Source: Macrotrachela quadricornifera
Lineage: Eukaryota > Rotifera > Eurotatoria > Philodinida > Philodinidae
Reading direction: 5' to 3'
DNA length: 64,000 nucleotides
Assembly (NCBI GenBank): GCA_022393335.1
Contig: JAJEKB010020494.1
Location: 335,506-399,505 of the forward strand
Made by a program: the position numbers and the translations under genes. Under the pieces are notes generated by a model that was given only the letters and a program-made list of their open reading frames with translations, ran no database searches and was not told where the DNA came from. Shown here in pieces: positions 1 to 9,795 of this stretch (positions are counted from its first letter, which is position 1; each line of letters begins with the position of its first letter).

Positions 1-394
1 TGAAAAAGTTTGATTATTAGTAATTCATCATTAAACTAAACTATGAATCCAAATGATTATTAAATTAGTTAATAATTCAACAAACTCTATATATTAGTAT
101 TACTAAAATTTAAAATGCAATGGATTAATTTTCTATGTTTCTTCATTAGTAAAAGATTGTGAGATCATTATGTTATGATACATTAAAAACATACAGACAA
201 CAAAATACAACACTATTTCAACGATATATGTAATCAAACCATTGTATTATAGACTTGATTTGTACTAGTAAATAATAAAAAATATTTCTAAAAACTGTAA
301 ACAGCAAGAACTATCACTAATACGATCTTGATAATAATGTCAAATCTTTTGAACTTTGACTAAAAAAAGTATTCACTTTTAAACTTATATGTAG
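1..394. other. AT-rich leader region, no gene seen
   Basis: A very AT-rich stretch upstream of the first recognisable exon of the FG-GAP gene. The initiating exon of that gene should lie here or further left, but no ATG with a suitable donor could be matched to the exon beginning at 395. No RNA gene or repeat was recognised. Confidence 0.4.
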
Positions 395-2722
395 GACATT
401 ACAGTATTAACTACTTTTGATAGTAACAATGATCATGTACCATCAGTTGTAACCGAAACTATGATAAAGTATGTATTAAACTATTCTTAATATAATATAT
501 TTGATAGTATAACTCTTTATTTTGAGGAAACGTATCATAAGAGAAAAAACTCGACGATTTATTCTTAGATGCACGTTTGGAACAATTCTGATTGGTATAT
601 TCCTCATTATACCTGTTATTTTGATTCATAACACTATAGTACAATCATCAAACACAAAACCAGTTAAAATCAGTATGTATACATAATTTAAACTTTATTT
701 ACTTATATAACTTGAATGATTAATTCTAGAAAATTCACAATTTAAATTAATATAAAATTTCTAAAATAAATAGTTGATAATCATATAATCTATATTCTAT
801 TTTTTAAAACTCAATAAGTTATAATAAACGATATATCGAGTTCCATCTTAATTTAAAGATTCATGACAAAATTAATTTCGACATAATGTGATGCATAATA
901 TGAAAAGAAGTACATAAATATTTCTATGTTAGATGTATAAAATCATATATCAAATAAAAGCATTTTTAATGACCATCTTTCATATGATCCAAGTAACACT
1001 GTTTTGTTCTTATAATAGTGAAGAAAATCTTCTCTGATTCATTTTTATATCTAAATTTCACATATTTTAAAATTTAAATATCTCCCTCGAGATAAATGAA
1101 CACCCCGCTAATCTTGTTAATCTATCCATGAGAGTTTTTATTTGACATCAAAATGTCAAGTCTATCTCAGTTACAATACAAATATCTTCATTGTAAGAAA
1201 TAGTTTACTAAACCACATGCTTATGATATTGTTTAGGAACAACTACAAATTTGCATATTGTGTCTACAACCACCACAGTCACATCAATGTTGAGTGATGG
1301 TTAGCTAATTAAATGTTCTATTACAAATATTTTTTTTTCATTAAAACAAAAAATATTTTCTAGCTACAACAACTACGATTTCTACAACCGCATTTAACAC
1401 GAACAGTAAGTGAACTTTTATGTTTTCATTTTTTGTTTTTCTCTCTTTAAAATATATCAAGACTATGAGATTTTTAAAACAGATAAATTTCAATCGATAT
1501 CTAATATCTAGATAAAGATTAACTTAAGATTACACAGATTATTTCGTAACTATACGCAAAGTCACTTAATGAAGATGTTTTGATGAGATTTGAAAATTTT
1601 TCCAGGTACTATTCATAAATCCGAGAATATACAAAAAAGAAGAATATAATGATATGATCATACTTTTTTGATTTAGGTCCAAAGTGTCAATTATTGACAT
1701 TCAATACTTCTATGTCATATGCAACTGGTACTAGACCTTGGTCAATTGCTGCTGATGATTTTAATAGTGACAACTATACAGATCTTATTATTACTAATAG
1801 TCTTAGCAATACAATTGGAATATATTTTAATAAAGGTAATGGAACATTTAAAGAACAATTAATAATATTAAATGGATCGTATCCACAGTTTGTGAAAACT
1901 TCTGATTTAAACAATGATAAAAAAGCAGATATTATCATAGCTCAAAGTGATGATGATAGTTTAGATATATTATTAGGCTATGGCAATGGTACGTTCTCTG
2001 CTAAACGAAATTTCTTAGCTGGTGATTATCCATATTGGATCGATGTTGGTGATATGAATGATGATAGAAAACTAGATCTTGTCATAGCTAATGATTATAA
2101 TTCAAATGTAGGTATATTTCTCGGTTATGGTAATGGAAATTTTGCTACACAAAAGACTTTTTCTACTGCTCAATATCCAAATGCAGTAGCTATTTCTAAT
2201 TTTAATAATGACAACTATTTAGATTTTGTTGTTACTGAATATTCTAGTAATACTATAAGTGTATTTATTGGTTATGGTAATGGAACTTTTCGAACAAGAA
2301 AAATATATTCAACAGGAGATAGTCCATGGGGAATAGCTATCGAAGATTTTAACAATGATAAATATATAGATATTGTTGTTGTTAATTATGATGATGCTAC
2401 AATGAGTGTATTACTTAATTATGGTAATGGAACATTTCAATCACAAGTTGTTTATCCAACGGGTGAATTGCCAATGTCTGTTGCTGTTGGTGATTTAAAT
2501 GGTGATACTAATATAGATATTGTCGTTGCTAATTACAACAATGATTATTTGAGTGTATTTCTTGGCTATGGTAATGGAGGTTTTAGATCAGCAATGACAT
2601 TTAATGTTGATTGGTGGCCAACATCGGTAACTGTCGCTGATTTTAATGGTGATGGACAATTGGATATTGCTACTATTTGCCAATATACTAAAACTCTCAA
2701 GATTCTTTTAAACACATGCTAG
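395..2722 (+). CDS. FG-GAP/VCBS seven-repeat propeller protein with membrane anchor, copy A
   Basis: The reconstructed exons are 395-468, 527-672, 1237-1299, 1364-1405 and 1677-2722. All junctions are GT-AG and phase-consistent, giving 456 codons plus stop, without the initiating exon, which I could not find. Exon 2 encodes a hydrophobic stretch after Arg-rich residues (around ILIGIFLIIPVILI), read as a type II signal anchor. Exons 3 and 4 encode a Thr/Ser-rich stalk. The last exon starts after TTTAG with a PKCQLLTF-like segment. It then carries seven calcium-loop repeats of the form D-x-N-x-D-x-x-x-D, each followed by a YGNGTF-type FG-GAP signature at about 46-residue spacing, which predicts a seven-bladed beta-propeller facing outside the cell. 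FG-GAP domains are known from integrin alpha chains and many secreted adhesion or lectin-like proteins; the ligand here is unknown. It is a paralogue of the gene at 13647-15902, with an identical 63-nt stalk exon length and an identical 1046-nt last exon length. Confidence 0.85.
469..526 (+). other. 58-nt intron present in copy A only
   Basis: The donor GTATGT and the acceptor TTGAG keep frame exactly (AA then G makes a Lys codon). The corresponding region of the paralogue at 13647-13842 is one uninterrupted exon, so the intron was gained in one copy or lost in the other. Confidence 0.6.
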
Positions 2723-3928
2723 ACTCATATATTTAATTTGAACTAATTTAGTACTCACATTATTTTAATTCAATCAATGCTTTAAAAATTTTTTTTTTCA
2801 GAAGTCTATATTATAAAATGTCATTTTTCATGTGCTTTATTTTTCTTTTTTGAATTTTTTTCAGTGCGTTATGTTGATCTCCTTCTGACTCATCTTTCCG
2901 GTTCAAAAAAAATTCTTGTCTACGTGAGAAATGTATAGAATCCCATTACTAAACAAGCTTAATCAAATATTATTTGTTTAGTAGGAAGAGAAATACATAT
3001 AAAAGTTTGTAAATACTTGTGAAAGTGTGTCACTTTTAACGATGATAGAAAAATTTTGTATTTTTCGAATATCCGAAAGTAACGTATAACGTTTTCTATA
3101 TATTAATTATAATGTTGAACTTTAAATGATTCTAATCTCTTGAAAATACTTTATTAATATTCGCTCTAATGTATTCTTATATAAAGAATGTTCTTCGATA
3201 TCTTCATTTTATCAAATATCAAACTGTTTGACTCTCTCAAGAAAAACAAATTATTCTTTAGAAAGTATAAGCTACACAATTCTGTGATAAATATAGAAAT
3301 AAATATATGAAAATTGCTGTATGTCTCTCCGCTATTAGAACAAAACCTTAAATTTTTCTAATGTTGTTAGAAGTCATACACTTTCAGAAGTATTTATGAA
3401 CTCTATGCTCTTCTCTTTCTGATAAAAAAAATTATACTAGATTAAGCTCGTTTAATAATAAAGTTCTATGTATTTCTTAAGTGGGTATGTGTTTTGGAAT
3501 ATCCTATAGATCTGAAATCTCTGTATCTAAATCAAGGGATAGAATCAAAAATTTCATCTAGATGATAGAATAGTTTCATACATTCTTTTGCATGTTCTGC
3601 AAAGATCGTTAGTTTTAAAAAGATTTCGTTTATACATGATTAGAGAAAAAGATATTCCAACTTCTTTTCTTTAAAATTGGTGAAAACCGTAGATCATTAG
3701 CTGTTATCGTTATCGAATTACTGTGCTTACATCTATTTCTATTTTATTCTAGCACGGACATTACTGTTCACTTGATTACTATCAAAGCACAGGCGTATAC
3801 ATGTAATATTATGAGGGCTATGTAGAGATCTCACTCATAACTCTCCAAAACGCTATATTCTCGTGATACCTATAATTACCGAAGACCTGTCTTGAGTTAA
3901 TCTTTATAACCCTTAGCCTAGTCAGCAG
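2723..3928. other. intergenic, nothing recognised
   Basis: AT-rich sequence after the FG-GAP stop codon. No coding potential, RNA gene or clear repeat was recognised before the inverted-repeat element that begins at about 3929. Confidence 0.5.
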
Positions 3929-4217
3929 GTACCGGGATTTATTTTTTTGGGATTTATTCGGATTTTTTAATAAATCCTCATACATCTTAAAATAAATTTC
4001 ACATAACTCTAATTGAGGGTGAGGGCGAAAACTAAGTGAGGGTGAGGGCAGAAACTAAGTGTGGGTGAGAGCAAATACGGGGGATGGGGGGGGGGCAAGA
4101 GTGAGGGTGCGCTGAAATACTAATACAGCTATATAGTTTCAATAAATCCTTAGTAAATAAATAAATCCCAATAAATCCCGCAGAAGAAATAAATCTCAAA
4201 AAAATGAGTCCCGGTAC
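3929..4217. mobile_element. MITE-like element with GTACCGGGA inverted ends and G-rich core
   Basis: The left end reads GTACCGGGATTTATTTTTTT. The right end is its imperfect reverse complement, finishing TCCCGGTAC. Inside are several copies of a GGATTTATT-like motif on both arms. Between the arms lies a G-rich stretch of about 100 nt made of three or four imperfect copies of a GAGGGTGAGGGC-type unit and a run of G. There is no coding capacity. It is best read as a short non-autonomous DNA transposon; the superfamily is undetermined. Confidence 0.6.
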
Positions 4218-4370
4218 GCCCTCATTAAAATATTAAGAATATATTAACTAATCTCTAAGAATTAGTATGTATGTACATACAATATGATGACAAAAGCATT
4301 TTATTATCAAGCTTTGCATACAAGACAACATTAATATACAACAATAAAAGTTTGTGATACATGTATATCA

Positions 4371-6746
4371 TTATTCTTCAATTATATTAACAATTGATGT
4401 TCGTCGCCAAAGTAGTTTAATAATAATTACGGCAATTAATTTACAGATAATCGATAATCCACCATAAAGTGAAATTAAATATGTTATACCATCAACTATA
4501 TTGCTGGTATCAATATAAGAATAGCGACATGATGATGGAGCACATTCAGCAAAATAATTCTCATACGATATAGTGCTTGAATATTCTTCAACCATAAGTT
4601 GATTAACAATTGATTCTATAGTTGCATTAATATCGAACCGACTTGCTTTTATTGAAGAGATATTTATTGCTTGAAAATTATTATTAAAATCTATACATTG
4701 TTGATGATAGAGACAATAAAATGTTGATTGAAGAAGAGCTTCTAATGGATAACAACCAACAAGCATACCATTAGATGGTTGAACACACTTTGATGATACT
4801 GCACAACTACATCCTTGATAAATGAGTGGTACTGCATATGCAGACTGTTCACTATTTATAATATATGGAGTGTCAATATTCCAGTTCGTGGTTAATACAC
4901 TCATAATTCTATTTGCAGCCGTTGTTTCACGAATTAAAGAAAGAACACTAAGAAATAATTGAGACATTGTTACTTGAAACTCATTAATAATTGTTTGAAT
5001 ACGATCATTTAATATAGTCTCCGATAAAAGTTGAGCATTGATAAAATCACTATTACCTAATTGTAATAAAGTATCATTAACTGTTTCTTGTGATAGTTGA
5101 CACAGTGAACGAAGTAACTGAAATTGTTTAGTTGCTGAGTATAGAAAATCGTTTCGAGTAAGTCGAAAAGTGAATTGTTCTTTATTATATAAATAGGTAA
5201 TCCATCGATCAGAGATAAATTCACTTGAACATACTTGATGGAATCGAGGTTTAATAGTAAGAAATAATTGATATTTTATTGACAATTTTGAACAAGGACA
5301 TTGAAGAGAATCTGGAAAATGTATCATTAAATCTTTATAAATTGAGAGTGTTGGCTTTTGAATTTGTGTAGTTTCTATATGAGGAGTAAAAGCAGAGACA
5401 ATATATAGAATATAGAGTAATCCTGTGACTAATGCAAAATGTAATCGTCGAATTACTCGATTTCTATCATGACAATTGAATAAAGTTTTGATAAAATGCA
5501 TAAAAGTATAACGAGAAAAACGATGTCTTAATCTTTCAATAAATTCAAGTATGATTAAAATAAATATTTTTAAACCTAATGTTAATCCACCTAAAACACC
5601 AATAATTGTTGTTATAACAAAGAAAAGATTTGGTCTACGTATATTTTCATATGTACAAGTTGATGGAGCACATGTATCATAATATGATGTAAATGAAATA
5701 TTAGATGACCATGAATCTATCATCATTCGATTAACAATTGATTCAATTGTTTCATTTGGTAAATTATAACTTGAATTAAGAGGAGAAAAATAAAAAGATT
5801 CTTCCATAGGTAAAGCTAAATATTTATCAATATCAGTCATACATGTTCGATTATAGAAACATTCTAATGTTGATGTAAGTAAAGATTCAACCAAATAACA
5901 ACCAATATACATATTGGGAATTTCATAAACTTTTAAATATATAGATGAATCATAATTATATATAGCCATTGTTGTACGACATGAAGATGATAGTGTGCAA
6001 GAACAATCAGAATATGTTCGTGATGTTATTGTTGTTTTTCTTGATATTGAATTTACATTAAATGCAGTATTTAAATTACCATTCATTAATTGATTACCAT
6101 GAGTAATTGCTCGAATAAGTTGAATTGTACGTAAAAATTGATTGATTGTAGCTGATTTCCAAATTTGAATTGAAGAATTTATTTGAGATTCAAATAATTG
6201 CTGAGATATAACTTGTGAACTGACAAATTGTGTTTGTCGAAAAGTATTAAGAGCATTATCAATTGTTTGTTTTGCTTGTTGACAAAATGTAGCTAAAGCT
6301 TGAAATTGTGAACCAGCATTCATCCGATAATCTACAAAATAATAGTTCCAATCTTCATTAAGTATTGTAATATATTGAAGCCATTCAGAAGATATTAAAT
6401 CACTTGAACATATTTGATGAAAATGAGGTTCAATATCAATAAATGTTGAATAAAACATAGAGATGTATGTACAAGGACATGAAAGATGATCTTTATAAAT
6501 TTCATCAAGTTTAATATATTCAGATTCAGTTGGATTATAAATAGTTTCATATTGAATTACTTTACGTAGTAATGTGTAATTAGCTAAGATTGCAAGTGAG
6601 GTCACGATTAAGAGTATATAGATTCGAGTAGCTTTACGTTGATAGCTCATTTGTCGATCATTGTTCAAAGTATTTTGTTTAAAAATATTCAATTCAAGTA
6701 TAATTCTTTTTAAACGTAATTTAAGTTGATACCATCGAATCGACAC
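4371..6746 (-). CDS. Cys-rich membrane protein, two fused copies of a two-pass unit
   Basis: A 791-codon open frame made of two homologous halves. Each half has a short cytoplasmic N-terminus, a TM helix (about residues 43-63 and 433-452), a long cysteine-rich extracellular loop and a second TM helix (about 370-402 and 750-775). Both loops share ordered motifs: C-P-C, then P-x-F-H-Q-x-C-S-S, then a CSC or CTC pair, then GCY-x-x-E-x-LL-x-ST near a second cysteine cluster, then CAPS-x-C just before the second helix. The 427-residue neighbour at 7892-9175 is a single unit of the same family. Two membrane passes with a large Cys-rich ectodomain and Gly-rich second helices recall DEG/ENaC channels, but I see no diagnostic ENaC motif, so the function is unknown. 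The 5' codon of the open frame is GTG. The first in-frame ATG is at 6650, yet an LNIF motif shared with the neighbour lies upstream of it, so the true start is uncertain and may lie in a missed exon. Confidence 0.75.
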   Translation of the reverse strand: MSIRWYQLKLRLKRIILELNIFKQNTLNNDRQMSYQRKATRIYILLIVTSLAILANYTLLRKVIQYETIYNPTESEYIKLDEIYKDHLSCPCTYISMFYSTFIDIEPHFHQICSSDLISSEWLQYITILNEDWNYYFVDYRMNAGSQFQALATFCQQAKQTIDNALNTFRQTQFVSSQVISQQLFESQINSSIQIWKSATINQFLRTIQLIRAITHGNQLMNGNLNTAFNVNSISRKTTITSRTYSDCSCTLSSSCRTTMAIYNYDSSIYLKVYEIPNMYIGCYLVESLLTSTLECFYNRTCMTDIDKYLALPMEESFYFSPLNSSYNLPNETIESIVNRMMIDSWSSNISFTSYYDTCAPSTCTYENIRRPNLFFVITTIIGVLGGLTLGLKIFILIILEFIERLRHRFSRYTFMHFIKTLFNCHDRNRVIRRLHFALVTGLLYILYIVSAFTPHIETTQIQKPTLSIYKDLMIHFPDSLQCPCSKLSIKYQLFLTIKPRFHQVCSSEFISDRWITYLYNKEQFTFRLTRNDFLYSATKQFQLLRSLCQLSQETVNDTLLQLGNSDFINAQLLSETILNDRIQTIINEFQVTMSQLFLSVLSLIRETTAANRIMSVLTTNWNIDTPYIINSEQSAYAVPLIYQGCSCAVSSKCVQPSNGMLVGCYPLEALLQSTFYCLYHQQCIDFNNNFQAINISSIKASRFDINATIESIVNQLMVEEYSSTISYENYFAECAPSSCRYSYIDTSNIVDGITYLISLYGGLSIICKLIAVIIIKLLWRRTSIVNIIEE

Positions 6747-6864
6747 TTAAAATTAAGAATAAAATAAATTTAATTACAAAATTTTTCATATTCTTCTCAT
6801 GTATTAATTATTTTCAAAATTAAATTAAATCAAATTATTTTTAAGAAACATAAGTTGTTCGAAA

Positions 6865-6910
6865 TCTATATATATAATGTCCAGTGTTTGTGTGTCTGTC
6901 TCTTCCGGGT
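6865..6910 (+). mobile_element. Helitron-like 5' terminus
   Basis: Directly after an A, the sequence begins TCTATATATATAATGTCCAG and continues into a GTGTTTGTGTGTCTGTCT-type run. Both features are usual at Helitron 5' ends (5'-TC, a TATATATA run, then a GTNTGTNTGT stretch). The matching 3' end may be the one at 11653-11679. The call is on pattern alone. Confidence 0.5.
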
Positions 6911-7891
6911 TAAAGGTCGAATAAAGTTATAAGGAGGAAGATCCTTAAGGGTTATCCGAAAGAATAACCATAGAACCTTAAGCGCTATACTATTGAGATA
7001 CTCTTTGGTCCTCAAGGGCTATATTATAGGGGTACCCATAGGACTTGGGTATTTGTAATTTACGCGAACAGCACGAACACCCACACTTTGGAGAGCTATG
7101 TTCATGTATGCAAAAAAAACCAGATGATCATCTCAAGACATTAAATTCTATAATTGGATCTCATCGAATTTGCAAAGGAAAATTGCCGATATCCTATCAG
7201 AATCGGACAACTCGATGGGATATGATAAGAATGCAGGTGACAAAACCACTTCCAGATCCTCAGAGTTGAAACTAATCGAATCCGATGATTGGGAAAATAT
7301 TTAAAAAAGACTTACAATTTGATAGCATATAATGAACATTCAGTTAGCATATTAAAACTAAGTTTTTTCAGCTTATCAAATTCTATAGGATCATCTTCCA
7401 AAATCCGATCCGGTTCAAATACTAGGAATTCGAAAATGGTTTTGCTGTTCCGAGTCCTATCAGATTTTCTTGAATGATCAGTTCTTCCTAAGATCTAATT
7501 GAATTCCTCATAGGATTTATTCATCTTCGATCAGATATTGGATGAATTTATTATAAAATATACTTTGATAAATTGAAAGATGAACAATATGACTTTAGTT
7601 TTTTCTTGATTCTAAACGATACAGATGTTTCTCAATTAACAAGTAAGATTGAGAATATGAAAAGGGAAATAAACAGATATTTTTTTAATTTTGGAAAGAA
7701 TTTTTAAGCTTTAAGTTACCATGCCGCTAACCGGCAAAATGGAATTCTAAATTTTGATCAGTCGCTACCGATTAATTCGTTAGCTTACATCCCAAATTAT
7801 AGGTCATAACGAATGATAAACTAACATTTTCCCAATTTTCTCTTTAGATCAGAATTAAAAATAGTGATTATACTTAAAAAAGACTTTCTTC
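6911..7891. other. intergenic between membrane-protein gene and Helitron-like end
   Basis: Slightly less AT-rich than its surroundings, with imperfect repeats of CCTTAAG/GGGTTAT-type words between 6950 and 7030. Short open frames occur but none has a recognisable domain or a related copy. It could be the non-coding 5' part of a Helitron-like element. Confidence 0.35.
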
Positions 7892-9175
7892 TCATGATTC
7901 TATTTTCAATAAAGGTTGAAATATCTCCTGCTTACATGGAATTGACGGAGTTTCTCCAGTAATTTCCGGTCGTTCTATAAATCGAACAGTAGTTGGAATT
8001 GCAAAGCCAAGTACAAGTGTCAACGCACTCAACAAACTAATAAGTTTTGTCAATACATACGCTAAATTAGGTTTTTCTAATTTTGTATAAGTACATGAAA
8101 CTGGTGCACATTGATCATAATATTTATTATATGAAATATTTTTCATCCATTCCTCTATCATCAAACGATCGACTATTGATTGAATTGTTGAATTTAATTC
8201 ATAATGACTATTATTGATCAATTTCATTGCTGTGAACTTTTCAGTCGTAGGAAAAAATGATATAAGTTTATCAACACATGTCTGATCGTAGAAACATTCA
8301 AGTGTTGAAGAAAGAATTGAATTTAGTGGTAAACAACCAACTAAAATTCCAGAAACGTCCATTAATGATGTCCATTGATCGCCTTCAGGATAAATTTTTG
8401 ATAAAGCCGTACAATTCATGGTGCGATAACAATTACAATCAGGTCCAGTAATAGGTTTGTAGCTTTCAGCAAGAACTCTCATACCAATAATATCAGAAAC
8501 AAAATATGCAAAATAAAAATTTGTTTGCAATCCAGATATTAATTTATTGTCAAATGTTGTTGAACGTAATAATTGTAATTGCATTTTAAAAGTATTTGGT
8601 GCAGTTGATTGAAATTGATCAATCATTGCTTCAGTTTGCGATTGAAGAACATTTTCAGATAATACCTCAGGACTAATCAATGTATTCATATAGAATGAAT
8701 CTAAATTTTGTAGTACACTATCTTTCGACAATCGACAAAGACCAGCAAGTGCTTCAAATTGAGCATTTGCCATACCACGAAAGTCAGTAGAATAACGGTT
8801 AACAAAGTCAAAACCATAACTAAGTGCTTTTATCCATCGATCAGAAATAAAATCACTCGAACAAACTTGATGAAAATTTGCTTGAAGTGAAGTAAATTCA
8901 CCATATGATAGAGAAATACGTGAACAAGAACATTGAACATCATTAGGTAATGTTTCATATTGACTTTTTGTTGGTTGTTGAAGTGTAATAACTGTCGTTT
9001 CAGCATTCATCCATGAAAGTAGACCAAGATTAATTAGAAGAATAACAAGGGTTACAATATAAATTCGAGTAGAAATTATACTGATACGACGTTGATGTGC
9101 ATTTTCTCTCTCATTACTATCAGCTGGTGGTTCAAAAATATTTAAATTGAGAATATAATTTTTTAGAGAAGACAT
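7892..9175 (-). CDS. Cys-rich two-pass membrane protein (single unit)
   Basis: A 427-residue intronless frame with a true ATG at 9175. The topology is a short N-terminus containing an LNIF motif, TM1 at about residues 36-56, a Cys-rich loop and TM2 at about 368-395. The loop carries, in order, CSC, then F-H-Q-V-C-S-S-D-F-I-S, then a second cluster with CNCY and GCLP-x-x-S-I-L-S-S-T-L-E-C-F, and CAPVSC just before TM2. The same order of cysteines is found in both halves of the 791-codon protein at 4371-6746, so the two genes are paralogues and this one probably represents the ancestral unit length. It acts in a membrane and its role is unknown. It lies between a Helitron-like 5' end and 3' end, on the opposite strand to that element's orientation. 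Confidence 0.8.
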   Translation of the reverse strand: MSSLKNYILNLNIFEPPADSNERENAHQRRISIISTRIYIVTLVILLINLGLLSWMNAETTVITLQQPTKSQYETLPNDVQCSCSRISLSYGEFTSLQANFHQVCSSDFISDRWIKALSYGFDFVNRYSTDFRGMANAQFEALAGLCRLSKDSVLQNLDSFYMNTLISPEVLSENVLQSQTEAMIDQFQSTAPNTFKMQLQLLRSTTFDNKLISGLQTNFYFAYFVSDIIGMRVLAESYKPITGPDCNCYRTMNCTALSKIYPEGDQWTSLMDVSGILVGCLPLNSILSSTLECFYDQTCVDKLISFFPTTEKFTAMKLINNSHYELNSTIQSIVDRLMIEEWMKNISYNKYYDQCAPVSCTYTKLEKPNLAYVLTKLISLLSALTLVLGFAIPTTVRFIERPEITGETPSIPCKQEIFQPLLKIES

Positions 9176-9795
9176 TATCTAAAAAAAAGATACTTGAATA
9201 AAACAGTACATTGTATTTCATTGAATATATATATGGGTGATCTAGAAGAAATGAATTATTTTTTATCATTGGTTCTATCAAATTTTATCAAATTTTGCCC
9301 CGCAAAATTCTCTACACGCACGTACCGAATGTTCCAAAATGATTGCAACGTTATTTATTCTGTGAATATTTCTGTACTGGCAAATGATGTAATCTTGATA
9401 TTTTTTCTAAAAGATGTGTTGTCGAAAGCTCTACAAAAAGTGCCAAATCATATTCTTACTAACAATTTCTCATAATTTTTCTCATATTTAATATGAAACA
9501 CTATATTTTAGTGCTACTTGTCACTGTATCTAAAATTATGAAAACGTTTCGATAATCTTTTTATTTTATGATAAGAATTTTACTGATACAGTTTTGTAGA
9601 ATTTTCAACGGCATATCGTTTGAAAAAAAAGGTAGGAAAGAAATTATCGGAAGAAGTCAATAAGGATTTACTGTTACAGTTTTTGAAGAGCTTTCGATGG
9701 TACATCTTTTGAGAAAATAAATCAAGATTACATCATTTGTCTATGGAAAAATATTCATAAAATACATAATATTGCAATTTTTTCAGAATACCCGG

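Noticed and set aside
459..644. 61-codon open frame on the minus strand
   Set aside because: It is the antisense shadow of the plus-strand anchor exon (527-672) of FG-GAP copy A.
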